Part shown: piece by piece, positions 25,101 to 36,650 of the stretch
Layout of the letters: each line of letters opens with the position of its first letter
Position numbering within the stretch: position 1 is the stretch's first letter
Source of the DNA: Owenia fusiformis
Lineage: Eukaryota > Annelida > Polychaeta > Sabellida > Oweniidae
Length of the DNA stretch: 64,000 nucleotides
Assembly: GCA_903813345.2 (NCBI GenBank)
Contig: CAIIXF020000012.1
Location: 32,434,501-32,498,500 of the forward strand
Reading direction: 5' to 3'
Translations under genes and position numbers: made by a program
The notes under the pieces: generated by a model
What the model was told of the DNA's origin: nothing
The model's input: the letters and a program-made list of their open reading frames with translations, nothing else
Databases searched by the model: none

Positions 25101-28100
25101 TTCTACGGGGACCTCAGAAATGAACAAATATTATAACTCCGAGTTAAAATTTCTACGCCTTCCTTGCGGCCTGTAAAAATCTGCATTCGCCGTACGGAGG
25201 CCGCAAGGCGAGCGTAGTTTTTCTACGCTCGCCGCAGAAATTCACCGATTTAATTGATCTGCGGTCAACTTGCGGCCGCCGTGCGACAAATGTGACTGGG
25301 GTGTTAAATGTCAAGAACAAAGAATAGTCAAATTACCAAGTCTAAGACATATGGGGTTAGATAGTTAGATAGAGAGTTTCATAAATCCCGCCTTTTTACT
25401 AACCCGGATTGACAACTGTAACCATGTGTCTGCAATGTTATTGGCTGTCTGTGGTCACATGTTCCGTAGTTTTTACAAACAATGTCAAGGTCACGAACAA
25501 ATAACTGTCACATGATCATGTATTTGCGATACTATTGGCTATATGTGGCCAGATGTCCCGAGGCTTTTATAAACCAGGCCAAGGTCTCGGAAGAATTATT
25601 GGTTATGTATGGTTATAAGTTCACCAGTTTTTACAAAACAGGTAATGGCTCCGGATGAAAATCAGTCACATGATCATGTCTAGATGATTGACTATGTAGT
25701 ACTAATCGTTGTCTCAAACATCAATTATCGATCATGTTACCGTTTCATGTCATGTATCCAATCCAAACTAAGGTCATGTCTAGCTGTCTTTAATATATGA
25801 TATTTTAATAATTCCATACTCCATATATGTGAAGAAGAGTGTATAGACTAAGCAGTACTAAAAACAAAAGTGGTTTATGAATGGGAATTACAACATTTAC
25901 TTAATGGATATTTGTGATCTTTTAGTGATGATGTTCGTGATCTGATGAAATATTAGAAATAAAGGAAAACAAGGTCAATTAAATTAACTGATTGTTCAAA
26001 TAAATACTTAATGAACATTTAACCAAAGAACAAAAGAGGCCATTCTTTAATATTTTCAAGTTTGATAGAATATAATAAAAGTTACAGCATTTTTATTAGT
26101 ACTTATTGAACGCCCGGTAATTTCAAGTTTGATAGAACGTAGAATGTTTATAATAGTTTTGGCCAACGAGGATGTGTTAAAAATGTCAAATATCACAGAT
26201 CAAAAATATTTTCAAGTTTGATAGAATATTTATAATATTTTTGGCCAACGAGTATGTGTTAAAAATGTAAAATATCACAGATCAAAAATATTTTCAAGTT
26301 TGATAGAATATTTATAATATTTTTGGCCAACGAGTATGTGTTAAAAATGTAAAATATCACAGATCAAAAATATTTTCAAGTCTGATAGAATATTTATAAT
26401 ATTTTTGGCCATAGAGTATGTGTTAAAAATGTAAAATATCACAGATCAAAAATATTTCTTCATGTTGTAAATGAATGGGAAATACCACTGTGAAATTCGA
26501 TTTCATTTTGGGTTAACTTGCGCTATTTCTTAGTACAAAGGAACGAGTCTGCGACGTGCATTACAGAAGCTTCAAAAGTACACTAAAATCTGCGCTAGTG
26601 AACACCTCTCTCTTGTGAACACCTGTGTTTAATGAACACCACTTCAAGACAAATTCTAAACTGACTCCTGTATAGAAACCCCCTCTCTGTAGTGAACACC
26701 TACCTTGAGTGAACACTTGTGGCTCCATAGGTGTTCATTTTATACATGTTATACTGTAGTTACATTCGTGTAATTGAGGAAACGTAATATTACCTTCTTT
26801 AATGTCGCTACTGATATATATATCAGAGTATAAAATGTCATACATTCAGGTTTAATAGTTAAAATGATAAATAACAAGAGTTATATTATATATTTACATT
26901 TTTTAAATCGATCATGTTAACTAATTTCACCAGAATGAATATCAACTTTTTTTAACTAAGATAGTAAATTGGCAAAACCCCGAGGAATGATTTGGTATGC
27001 AAGAGGTTTGGAAATATCCGCATTAGACAAGGACGTCATTTTCAAGTAATGCTATTACTCTTAAAATGCATTGATGTTTACTTCCAAAGAAATTAAATCA
27101 CTGATGTTAGATCTTTTGATAAACTGATTTAAAGATTAGAGCGGAAATACTGGATTTAGAATAATTTGGAGATCTCAAATTAGAAATTTGGAGACAGAGA
27201 TAAACGTATTTAATTTAATTTTGGATAGTCCCATTTGCGTCATCTTCTCAAACCTGACAGAGATCATGGCTAAACTAGGTTAAATGTTTACGGAAGAGTA
27301 TGGGGTAACTATTTTTGTTAAACATGAAATTTATTATTTAGAGTATAACATGTTTAATATGACATACATATGTAAAGTGGCTCATTCAGGACAATTTTAC
27401 AATTCATACTTGTCATGATCAACAGATGTGATGGTCTTTTGAAAAACTAAAAAACAACACGAATGGTTTTCTCTCTATCTCTTTTCGATTTTGTTCATTT
27501 TTCGTTATCTTTCTTTTTATAAATTTCTTCGACAGGTTCCTTTTTGGAAGGCGTGGTCTCAGTGATCCCATACAGACTACCTAGCAATGCACTTACTTTA
27601 GAACCACGGTGGTTATAGGTGACGCGGCCGAATCAGAGAACGAACGTGGTCCAGAAAGTTATATTTTTCACAAATATCAATATCGAATACACTTCAATTT
27701 TTAGAATTATGTACCTTTGGCGTTTTAAAGGGGAAAATCTTAAGTATCATTTGTTGATTGAACTTCCATGTTTTTCCACTTATCGCCCCTGTCCGCTCGT
27801 TTAATATAGTATCAAAACAGTGTTGTAAAATGTTAGTGCTCTATGTAACTGTATTGTATTTTTTCTCTGAAATCAAAAGTAAATAAAAAATATCGAAGTT
27901 ATATGAGGGAATGCATATGGATCCGTTCTAACTGGTCTGGTGTACCTTACAGCCTTAACTGTTTTGAATATCTGTGTCTGAACTGCGTCACTTTTAACCA
28001 CCGTGAAATGTCGTTCAGAAATAATCATATTCGGCTTATTTCCCTCTTTGATTATCTCCGATGAAAGTAGGATCACAATGCAGGTATAAGTCTCAACACT

Positions 28101-29266
28101 TACATATTGTGATAAATTACTTTATCCGTCCCAATATGAGATGCCCTTTGTGTCAACTTGCGGCTTTTGTTATTCTTCAATGCCTCGTAACAGAACCCCG
28201 AGACAGTTCAATTATGCGCTCAGTGATCGTTTTAAGTATTTTTGTTGTTCGTTTATTGTACATTGTAGTGACTATTAAGTCAGTGTTATCGCATCAGAGA
28301 GTCAATTAATGAATTCAGATCGTCATAGACAAATTATTAATTATCATTTGTTTACTACTCGATGAGTATATTTATGATCAATATCAAATTAAATCACAGA
28401 TTTGATGCTAATCTGTTCTTACTGAGACTTAGATTAGAATTAGAAATTATATTTCTCAATGGACATTTTGCTAAGTTAATTCAGAAACAGATTCGTATGG
28501 CAGTAAGCTAAATGAATGGTATTTGATTTGAAGCTATGAGATTTGATTCAAAACAATGATATTTGATTTGAAACAATAATACGATCTGATTCGTAACAAT
28601 AAGGTTTGGTTGGGAACAATGTAATTCTATTTGAAACAATAAGATTTTATATGAAACAATGCAATATGATTCCGAACAATGAAAATTGAAATAATGAGAA
28701 TTGATCCGAGCAATAAGATTCAATTTGAAACATTGAGATTTAATTTGGAACAATGGAATTTGATTTGGAACAATGAATTTTGATTCGAAACAACGAGATT
28801 TGATTTGAATGAATGCGATTTGATTCGAAACAATAGGGATTCGAATCGAAACGCAACGAAACAATCAGATTCAAGTTAACGCAATGAAAGTTTTTACAAA
28901 ACAATGGGATTTGATCCGAATCAATGCTATCTAGTTAATAACAATGAGGTTTGATAGGATTGGATCGAAACAATGATATTTGATATGAACAGTTAGGGAA
29001 AAAACAAACAGAAAGTATGATTTATTAAAATAAACAATTAAATTGTTTAAACAAAAAGCAACTCAAACTAAAAATAAATCGTTTCTAATATTATCTTTCA
29101 TTAAAAATGTCAAATGAAATCAAAAATACCCCCAAAACATACCTGTTCCTTTAGCCAAAGCCATTACTGTCGATAGAGGATTTTCGCCACATTCCGCCGT
29201 GCATTTTCCACACTGAAGGAGACAAAGTACAGTTATTATAAACGCTTGTAGCTTCTCCCAACTCAT
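22189..29266 (-). CDS. Small secreted orphan protein, two exons
   Basis: Exon 1 (29266-29143) and exon 2 (22610-22189) join at phase 1 across a 6.5-kb GT-AG intron, giving 181 residues. The start chosen gives a clean signal peptide, MSWEKLQAFIITVLCLLQCG, with cleavage near residue 22-24. An in-frame upstream ATG would add a basic stretch and spoil it. The mature chain has two cysteines (C26 and C73) that could pair, then a charged, probably helical body with DLNDIFKQYDTRAVSDF and WKVILNYLQNKKSQNSF. I do not recognise the family; length and helical character would suit a secreted ligand or a small extracellular binding protein, which is speculation. Extra exons inside the long intron cannot be excluded. 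Confidence 0.6.
22790..23600 (+). repeat. Degenerate GTTTAGTGTTGGTGTTACA minisatellite
   Basis: Units of about 22-27 bases built on TTTAGTGTTGGTGTTACATTG run on both sides of an inserted element at 22957-23359. It lies in the long intron of the orphan gene. Confidence 0.75.
22957..23359. mobile_element. About 400-bp MITE inserted in the minisatellite
   Basis: TACACAGGGAGATATG and CATATCTCTCTGTGTA are its inverted ends. The interior is a degenerate repeat of GAGTACTCATTTAGTACT-like words, itself rich in local palindromes. The minisatellite resumes immediately after it. Confidence 0.75.
24396..24567. mobile_element. Tc1-type MITE, about 170 bp
   Basis: CCCCTCCATAAGTATGGAAAC and, inverted, GTTTCCAATCTTTTGGAGGAG form the ends, 17 of 21 positions matching. 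No coding capacity. Confidence 0.65.
24823..25303. mobile_element. Harbinger-like (Tourist-type) MITE, 481 bp
   Basis: The ends are CACCCCAGTCACATTT and its inverse AAATGTGACTGGGGTG. TTA directly flanks both sides, the 3-bp TWA duplication known for PIF/Harbinger. The interior is unusually GC-rich for this window and repeats TTTCTACGCTCGCC and GGCCGCAAGG in both orientations. It interrupts an older repeat (ATAAACCAG on the left, ATGTCAAGAACAAAGAATAG on the right). Confidence 0.8.
25325..25730 (+). repeat. Degenerate tandem repeat, about 110-120 bp unit
   Basis: Three to four copies share TTATTGGCT, GGTCACATGTTCCG, TTTTTACAAAC and CACATGATCATGT. One further copy at 24770-24820 was split by the MITE. 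Similar words occur at 16905-17010. Confidence 0.6.
26053..26456 (+). repeat. 82-bp tandem repeat, four copies plus a partial
   Basis: TTTCAAGTTTGATAGAATA recurs at 26121, 26210, 26292 and 26374 (one base changed in the last). Units also share TTTTTGGCCAACGAGTATG. The last three copies are almost identical. Confidence 0.9.
26571..26768 (+). repeat. Dispersed repeat with GTGAACACC words
   Basis: TAGTGAACACCT, GTGTTCATTTTA and TACTGTAGTT appear in the same order at 38551-38717, which shows a dispersed family. Confidence 0.55.
26770..28505. other. No certain gene; intron of the orphan gene
   Basis: AT-rich. A minus-strand frame at 27940-28050 (with ISERHFTVVKSDAVQTQIF) looks slightly coding and ends at a donor-like GTAAGG, but no convincing acceptor joins it to the orphan gene. 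Confidence 0.35.
28520..28990 (+). repeat. Degenerate minisatellite GATTTGATTTGAAACAATGA
   Basis: About twenty units of 20-22 bases, each ending in a version of AAACAATGA. The long frame on the opposite strand is created by the repeat period. Confidence 0.9.
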
Positions 29267-29904
29267 CCTTGGAAAGAACAATCTTCCGCGTCCCCAGGTT
29301 CTCTTTAGCCAATTCCCGACAAACTTAAAGATCATTTTATCATACAGGATTCTAGTTAGTAGATTTACTTAAAAAGCTCTTATCAAATCAGAAAGCGTCT
29401 TTTACATGTTAAATGACATGGCTACATAGCGTTTCTACTAATTTGAAGTGATGCGTTTTGCCTTTATAGTTTCCTGCGTAGAATTGCCAAGGCAGTATAT
29501 GACGTGTGAATAGCGAACCCCTGATTCTAATCAACAAGCTATCGCATAGCATTGAAATATGAACACTTCGATTACCTCAACGTCTGTCGGTACACTCACA
29601 CCTTCTCCCCTCCCACTGTTAACTATTTGTGTATTAATAAATTCCTTTCTGTCATATTTTCCTCACGACCGCATGATATTTGTAATATTATTTCATTGTT
29701 TTTTATTTCCAGGGAACCTTACCATAGCCGCGTTGGTTAATAAAATTAATGACGTCATATGTGTGCTAATCAGCCCACTATAATTTGCATATACTGTGTA
29801 TATTTCTTAATTTTCTGGAATATACACGACACAAAAAAATTTGCAATAATGTGTAAGTTGATTTGGGATTTCTGGTAAATTATCTTGGCAGTCTGTGCCA
29901 GATC

Positions 29905-30130
29905 CAGTGGCGTAGCCAGCTTTCAGCCAAAGGGGGGGGGGGGTGCGATCGCCAAATTCTGTTTTCAGTCAGGGGGTCGATTGTGGCATAAACAAGCAAA
30001 AAATTAAGGTTTATCTTTAATTTTACAAAAATTGATGCAACTTCCATCAAAATTGAGCTAAAAGCTTCAAATAAAAAAGGGGGAGGGGCGATCGCAGCCA
30101 TCGCCCCCCCCCCCCCCGGCTACGCCTATG
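29905..30130. mobile_element. Second poly-G/poly-C MITE, about 226 bp
   Basis: CAGTGGCGTAGCCAGC and GGCTACGCCTATG are its inverted ends, with G-run and C-run tracts and GCGATCGC inside. AGATC flanks both sides (29900-29904 and 30131-30135), again a 5-bp duplication, as in the element at 4509. Confidence 0.75.
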
Positions 30131-31351
30131 AGATCCACGAAATAATTTACTCCTCGAAAGAGTGAGAATAGTTCCTCTGTAACTTTGGTGATATGCGTCT
30201 TAATCCAACAAAACTGATAACTTTGCTTCTTCATAAATACCTGCAGTCGTGCATTCCTCATTTTTCTACTTCAACGTAATTAAGTAGTAAGATATATAAA
30301 GGATGACGAAGTATTGAAACGATTATCTAGTTTTGTTGCGTAACATTCATTAACATTTTAGGTGCAAACATTCACCACTTTGGCCAAAACTTTGGCCTAG
30401 CCCACTAACATTTTCCCGTAAATGAACCAACCTTTTTACAGCACATCAGAACCAGCCTTTCAAGGCTTTAGAACGTTCCAACCACTTTATAGTTACCCAA
30501 AGTAATCAAGATGAACCTTCTGATTTAATAAAAAGTTACTTTTGAACAATATTTCATCAAAAAAATGTTGAATAAGTTGAATAGTATTAAGAATATTTTA
30601 CTCGTATAATATATATTTTACGGTGATCACGTCTTACACGTACAATAAAAAGGGTCTTATATCACAGAAATAAAGCATAAAGAGAAATCCATCGGAAATG
30701 AGTAAGCTTGTATTTGTGAATTCAACTTTCGGCTGTCTGCTACCGGCTTAAACTACTATTTTATGATCAACTCATTTAAATATGAATGGAATAGTGGCAG
30801 GTATTATTCGTATTTAAATGCGTTGCCCTTAAAATACTTAGTTAATCAGGTAGCCAACATCCGAAAGTTGCATTAGCGAATACGATACAAGAAACCTACT
30901 TGTGCAAAAAGATGAGAGTGGAAAACAACTATATATTTGAATGTCTATTATATTTAGAAATCATACATACTCTACTTGAATTTAGTTATTTTATATTGTG
31001 ATATCACCGTGTACGTTGGACATCATTGGAACACCAGGCTGCCGCAGATACACAATGGGCAATTTATTATTAGTCACGATTGTGAAAACAATGGGGTATA
31101 CAAAAGATAAACGCAGAGTGTATTACATATTACAAAAAACAACAACCCCTACACGTTCTTGTAAATTATGATTAGTTGTATCTATGAGAAACGATTGCAA
31201 TACAGGACAAAGATCATTTGATTTGTGCTCTTATGTGATTGTGGTTGTCTATCTTATAAAAGGCGCGGAAGGCGCATTGAATAGATTGTCAAAAGTATTG
31301 TATATTTAATTTATTATTTGGCTACTGTGTATTTATTAAATGACGCCTACA
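30131..31351. other. No gene seen
   Basis: AT-rich intergenic DNA without clear repeats or coding frames. Confidence 0.4.
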
Positions 31352-32557
31352 AATCCACTTACCGTCAAAAGTTTGGCATCAAGAAGTCTGCTTTTGGTTC
31401 ACTTGTGTGCTTTTGGTTCACGTACGCCTCTTAAGTTTTATGTTTGGCAATTAAAAAAAAATCTTCTTAGTCATTAGAAAGATTTCGCAACCAACTTATA
31501 GCATGTTTATTATTCCTGTATAACATAAAACTTATGAAGCATTTGATTACGTCATCATTTATTGCGCAGCTCTATGCGTCCATAATTGTGATATTTTTAC
31601 TTATCCCACGATTAATGTGTTATCTGTACAATAACAGCTATTGATATTTCTGATATCATTGAAATCCGTGTGATATTTTCCAGAAAATCGTTTATCAAAC
31701 TCATATGCGTGTGATATCGTTTATCTCACGCATATCCGTGTGATATCACATTTGCATTTCGCGCCACAATATTGTTGGAAATTAGGTCAGATAATTTATT
31801 CTCTTTGAGAAAATAGGTCCGTTAATTTATTCTCTTTAAGTTTCATCGGTGTATTGAATTACGATTGTGTATATAATTTGAATAGAACATTACATGTTCA
31901 TTTTATTTACTTTTAATTGTTAAAATAAAGTGTTTCAAATATTCAATTGATATTCTAATTTCTAGTTTATATTGTCTGCCAATATCCTGGAAATTGGATC
32001 AGAACATCACAAGGTGATTGTAATCATGGGATAAACCCAATATCACATAATTTCTCGTGATATCATTTTATCGCCTCGTAGATATCAAATATCAACACTC
32101 ATTCGCATAAACTCGGCGATAAAAATGATATCACTCAAAATGATGTGATATTCTGTATGTATAGACGACTATTCATTAGAATATCACACTAATGGACGTA
32201 CTGGTACTGCGCAATAAAGTGATGACGTAATCAAACGCTTTATACGTTATACGGGAATAATAAACATACTATAAGTGAGTTGCGAGATTTCTCAATTATT
32301 TCGATAGATGCGTATAAACGATACCTACGTAAATCCCCTTTTATCCAAAAGTCGGGCAACAGCCAGTCTTCATTTTGTTCACGCGTAAAGCCTCTTTAGC
32401 TTTGGCGATTGATAAAAAATCATTAATTTCCGAAATACGTGAACGTGAAATAAGTGAACAACATAGACATTGAAACATGAACAGGTTTTAACAACACGCT
32501 ATTGAATGAAAGATGAAGACTTCTGGTTGCCATGGAGAAAAGTGTATCACAGAAAAT
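31352..32557. mobile_element. Nested cluster of TIR elements
   Basis: Tc1-type ends (GTCAAAAGTTTGGCATC at 31363; CCAAAAGTCGGGCAACAG at 32342; inverted GACTTCTGGTTGCCATGG near 32519) surround a second element at 31474-32297. The inner element has about 125-bp inverted arms: CTTATAGCATGTTTATTATTCC against the inverse of the segment at 32240-32280, and TTTGATTACGTCATCA against TGATGACGTAATCAAA. The centre is rich in GATATCAC words. Confidence 0.7.
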
Positions 32558-33402
32558 TCTTTGGGTCTTGAAAAATGCTTGCAAGACCTACGGACCTGTA
32601 ATTTTGAAATAATTCAGTTCTGTATTTATTATAATTGGATCGTATATTAATACAAAAATCGAATTCCTCTAACTAGTTATATAGAAGTATGACTTTTTGA
32701 CCACTCTTTGAGCAGTGCAGCAGTGATGTGTAATACCCCTAAGCAATCGGTGAAGATTTACGTTATCCACACCGATTGTTAATGAGGAGCACATGCCCGA
32801 TAGCTGTTTCCTTTTAATTTATAAAACCACACAGGAAATTTATAACTTTCAAAATTCAATTTTGTATCGATTGGTCATCTCGATCATTGATACTGAATGA
32901 AGGCTATAATTGCCTGTAAAAGGTTAGTATAGAAGCGGCAATTTCAAATTCTTTGCCTTACGAGGAAGTAATGTTTAGTGCGTAGCTATAAAATCAAGTA
33001 CGCACCTATCGACTCAATTTTCTTTTTATTAGGTACTATCTAGTACCATCTACAAATATATGAATATAATTGAGTACCAAACATGTCTTGTTCATGAAAT
33101 ATTACATTCAAAAATGATTCTATCTGATATAAAGTGGTCATAGGCTGGTAAAATATGGATTTGTGCAATATCATATTGCAGCTTTGGGTCATTAATATTT
33201 CATAAAACAAAACATCCTTTATTCTGCGGTATGACTGCATTATTAAATAAATTGTTGAGTGTATTCAATTACTACTATATAAAACCACATGTTTAATGTC
33301 AAAGATATATCACTATTTTATTTCTTCGTTTGAAAGCTAAATGCTTTTGTTATATAGCAAGATAACCAGAGATGTTTATTCAAACTTAGCTGAATTAACA
33401 TC

Positions 33403-33468
33403 ACTGGTGATCCACTCGATTACGCTGGTACCGTTTCGGTAACCATCGTAATCGAGCGGATCACCAGT
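33403..33468. other. 66-base near-perfect hairpin
   Basis: ACTGGTGATCCACTCGATTACG and CGTAATCGAGCGGATCACCAGT pair at 21 of 22 positions. The apex extends with TGGTACCG and CGGTAACCA around a short TTT loop. Confidence 0.7.
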
Positions 33469-33807
33469 GTAACATCAGTGCTAGGACCATAACAAGTATT
33501 TCAAATAATACCAATCCCTTCCAAAAAAATTAGCAACAACATATCAAGATCCCTCTTGATACTAAGTGTTTATGATCACCATGGCAACATGATTTAATTA
33601 CACAAAAGCTGTAAATATTTTGGATAAATCCAAAGCTTCCCTAAAAATAAAAACAAATGTCTGCTTATCTTTTTAAGTTATTCCAAATGAACACAAATTT
33701 GACCTTTAAAACAAATTTAGGGAGTTTTCAATAAGATAACATGATAAAAATGATGAACTCGTGGATGTCTATGACTCTGGACTCTATTGATATTGGTGAC
33801 TACTGCT

Positions 33808-35866
33808 CAATCCACTAAAAAGTGGGTGTGGTACTTTTGGTTACATTTTCTAACAATTTTGACAGTATCAATCACAGTCATATTTATAGGGGTCATGAAT
33901 ACATATATTATAATTTGATATGGAAAGTCTGAACATGATTGACCAAGTGGTTGCCATAGTAACACAACATAATGAATGCAAATAGTGGCTAGAGATCATT
34001 TCAAATAATCCTTATATCTTAACAGGTTGTTCCAATTACATTCACCTTTAAAGAGTTATTTTGTGTATGATTGTAACAAAATTAAGTTTGGATAATATTA
34101 ATACATGGTTGTTATGGCAACTTAATTGATAATGCTGTGTGTTAAGACACATGCTTTGCTACTGTAGTATCTTCTTAGTACAAAATACGGCAGGCCATGT
34201 CTCTAACTCTCTGTCTGTCTGGATATCTCCTTCTAGACCCTTCAACCTTGAGTCATCATGCTTGATCAATATTCTTAGTGGATCAATGAGTATCCCATTA
34301 GGTCATAGGTCAATATCTCGGTATTTGGCATTTTAAGATCCTTGGCGGATGTTGTGACCCTTGACGACCGATGATAAGTAACCTGAAGTCAAGGTCAATG
34401 TTATGGGTCAAAGTCATTCCAAGGTCAATGATCAATTTCTAGGTGTTAAAGCATTTTGGGGCCTTGTTGACCCACTTATATGGGTAGAGATTACTAGTAT
34501 AAGTAATGAAATTATGTTCAATTTGAATTGTTTTCACAATTCTAGTTTAAATGTACTTGTTAAAACATATTTATATCTACTTCCATTGTGTCTCAATCTT
34601 TCTGATATGAAGTTGTTTGTAAGAGGATGTATTCATCTCAGACTTTGGAGGCTGAGGCTGTACCCATCTTGAGACTCTTGAGACTGTACCATCTCAGATT
34701 CTGAAGGATGTATTCATCTTAACTCTGGAGGCTGTACCATCTTAGATTCTGGAGGATGTATTCATCTTAGACTCTGGAGGCTGTTCTATCTTAAATTCTG
34801 GAGGATGTATTCATCTTAGACTTTTGGAGGCTGAGGCTGTACCCATCTTGAGACTCTTGAGACTGTACCATCTTAGATTCTGGAGGATGTATTCATCTTA
34901 GACTCTGGAGGCTGTTCTATCTTAAATTCTGGAGGATGTATTCATCTTAGACTTTTGGAGGCTGAGGCTGTACCCATCTTGAGACTCTTGAGACTGTACC
35001 ATCTCAGATTCTGGAGGATGTATTCATCTAAGACTAAGAAGCTGTACCATCTTAGATTCTGGAGGATGTATTCATCTTAGACTTTGGATACTGTACAATC
35101 TTAGATTCTGAAGGCTATAACCATCTATGACAATGGAGGCTGTACCATTTTAGTCTCTGGGGGCTGTTCCCATCTTAAGACTCTGGAGGCTGTGCCCAAT
35201 TTAGAGTCTGTAGACTGTACCATCTTAGGCTCTGGTAGCTGAACTATGTTATAGTCTAAGTGCTCTACCATATTAAGGTATGGGATGTTACTTTCTAGGG
35301 ATTGAGCCGCATGTTCTCTTGGGATTAGAACACGGTGCAGAATTTTGAATCAACATTGCAACATGCACTCTAAACATACATTTGGTAGAATACTCTCATT
35401 GTCAATACATGTATATTGCAAATGACATGGATTGAATGAGATCGCAACTTAGTCAGCACCTCAGCTTATTTTAGCAGTTGAAGTTACATTATTTATATTT
35501 ACACTTATCAGGCTATTGCTGAAGCACTTAATAAAAAAAATAAGAACATTTATAATAATTACAGACACAACAATTAGATTGAAAAATATTTGAACTCCTT
35601 TGATACTCCTTTTAAGTAAAGATGTAGTTAAGATAATAAGTAGGTGTCCCTGGCCCCACCCACATTTTACATAAATCACATTTTGTTACTATGACCTACT
35701 GTGAGTAATTTGCGACCCATTGTTACTATTGACCAATTATGATCAAGATTACCATATCAATTGACGATAATGGGATTGATGACCCTATGAAAATGACTGT
35801 GATAATAATACCAACATAAAATTAATAGGAAATGTAACCAAAAAGTGCCATGCCCACTTTTCAATT
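33808..35866. mobile_element. 2.06-kb element with about 180-bp diverged TIRs
   Basis: AAAAAGTGGGTGTGGTAC then TTTTGGTTACATTT at the left returns inverted at the right (GAAATGTAACCAAAAAGTGCC then CATGCCCACTTTTC). The match continues inward through ATCACAGTCATATTTATAGG against its inverted counterpart. The centre holds the minisatellite listed separately. No transposase seen. Confidence 0.6.
34620..35290 (+). repeat. Minisatellite with GACTCTGGAGGCTGTACCATCTTA-like unit
   Basis: A 24-base unit alternates between two versions (…GGAGGATGTATTCATCTTA and …GGAGGCTGTACCATCTTA). Together these make a higher-order repeat of about 110-120 bases in the first half, fading into single units in the second half. 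Confidence 0.85.
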
Positions 35867-36645
35867 CACCCCTGCCTCATGATGTTAGAATTGTCAATAT
35901 TAAGAACATAAATATATTCTGTTCATCTACAAAATTATATTTTAGTGTATTTTACACATCATTGGCACAATAATATGTTAAATATTTGGTTGATATACCT
36001 CTTATTTTAAAAGGATGATGTTGCGCTCATCCTGACCCTAAAACCGGCCTTAGAAAATGAACAAATTATAAGAACTTAAATAAATGTTTTCAGTCAAACA
36101 AATTAACCAACAGTTCTGATATTCAAAGTGTCTAATGTCTGATAGTAGGACAACACTCCTGAATTTTTAAAAGTCATCACTATGTTTAATGATAAAATTA
36201 TAGGCATTTATAGAGAAAAATGGGTGAAAAAAGCATACAAGGTAAGGTCATGAACACACACAAAAATGAAATTTTCTCAATATTTTCAAACTTTCTTCTG
36301 TGAAACTATCAATTTTGATATCTTTCTAATACATACATGAAAAAACAAAGGACACTTTAAAAAGAAAGTAGTGTGATAATTTAAAAAAAATAAATTGTTG
36401 TCATTTTTGGGGGTCATTGAGGGGGGTATCTTCAGCACGAAAATTCATAGTCTTCCACTACTTAGATTTTTCTAGATTTTTGATATGTTTTTTTATTTAT
36501 CAAGACACATTGATTTCACCAGGTTTAAAAACTTTTGCAATTTTTTCCTTTATTTTTGTGTTTTTTACTGGACTATGTCAGGCGACAATGCTTTACGTCA
36601 CTTGTTAGTCTATGCATCAACGTTTCATTTTTTATATTAGGCATA
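35867..36645. other. No gene seen
   Basis: AT-rich; short frames lack motifs or splice context. Confidence 0.4.
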
Positions 36646-36650
36646 ATATA

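Noticed and set aside
27873-28076. Possible extra exon of the orphan gene
   Set aside because: Some coding look and a donor-like GTAAGG, but no acceptor gives a phase that joins it to either known exon.
28508-28864. 118-codon minus-strand frame
   Set aside because: Composed entirely of the 20-22 bp minisatellite; no splice sites or signal.
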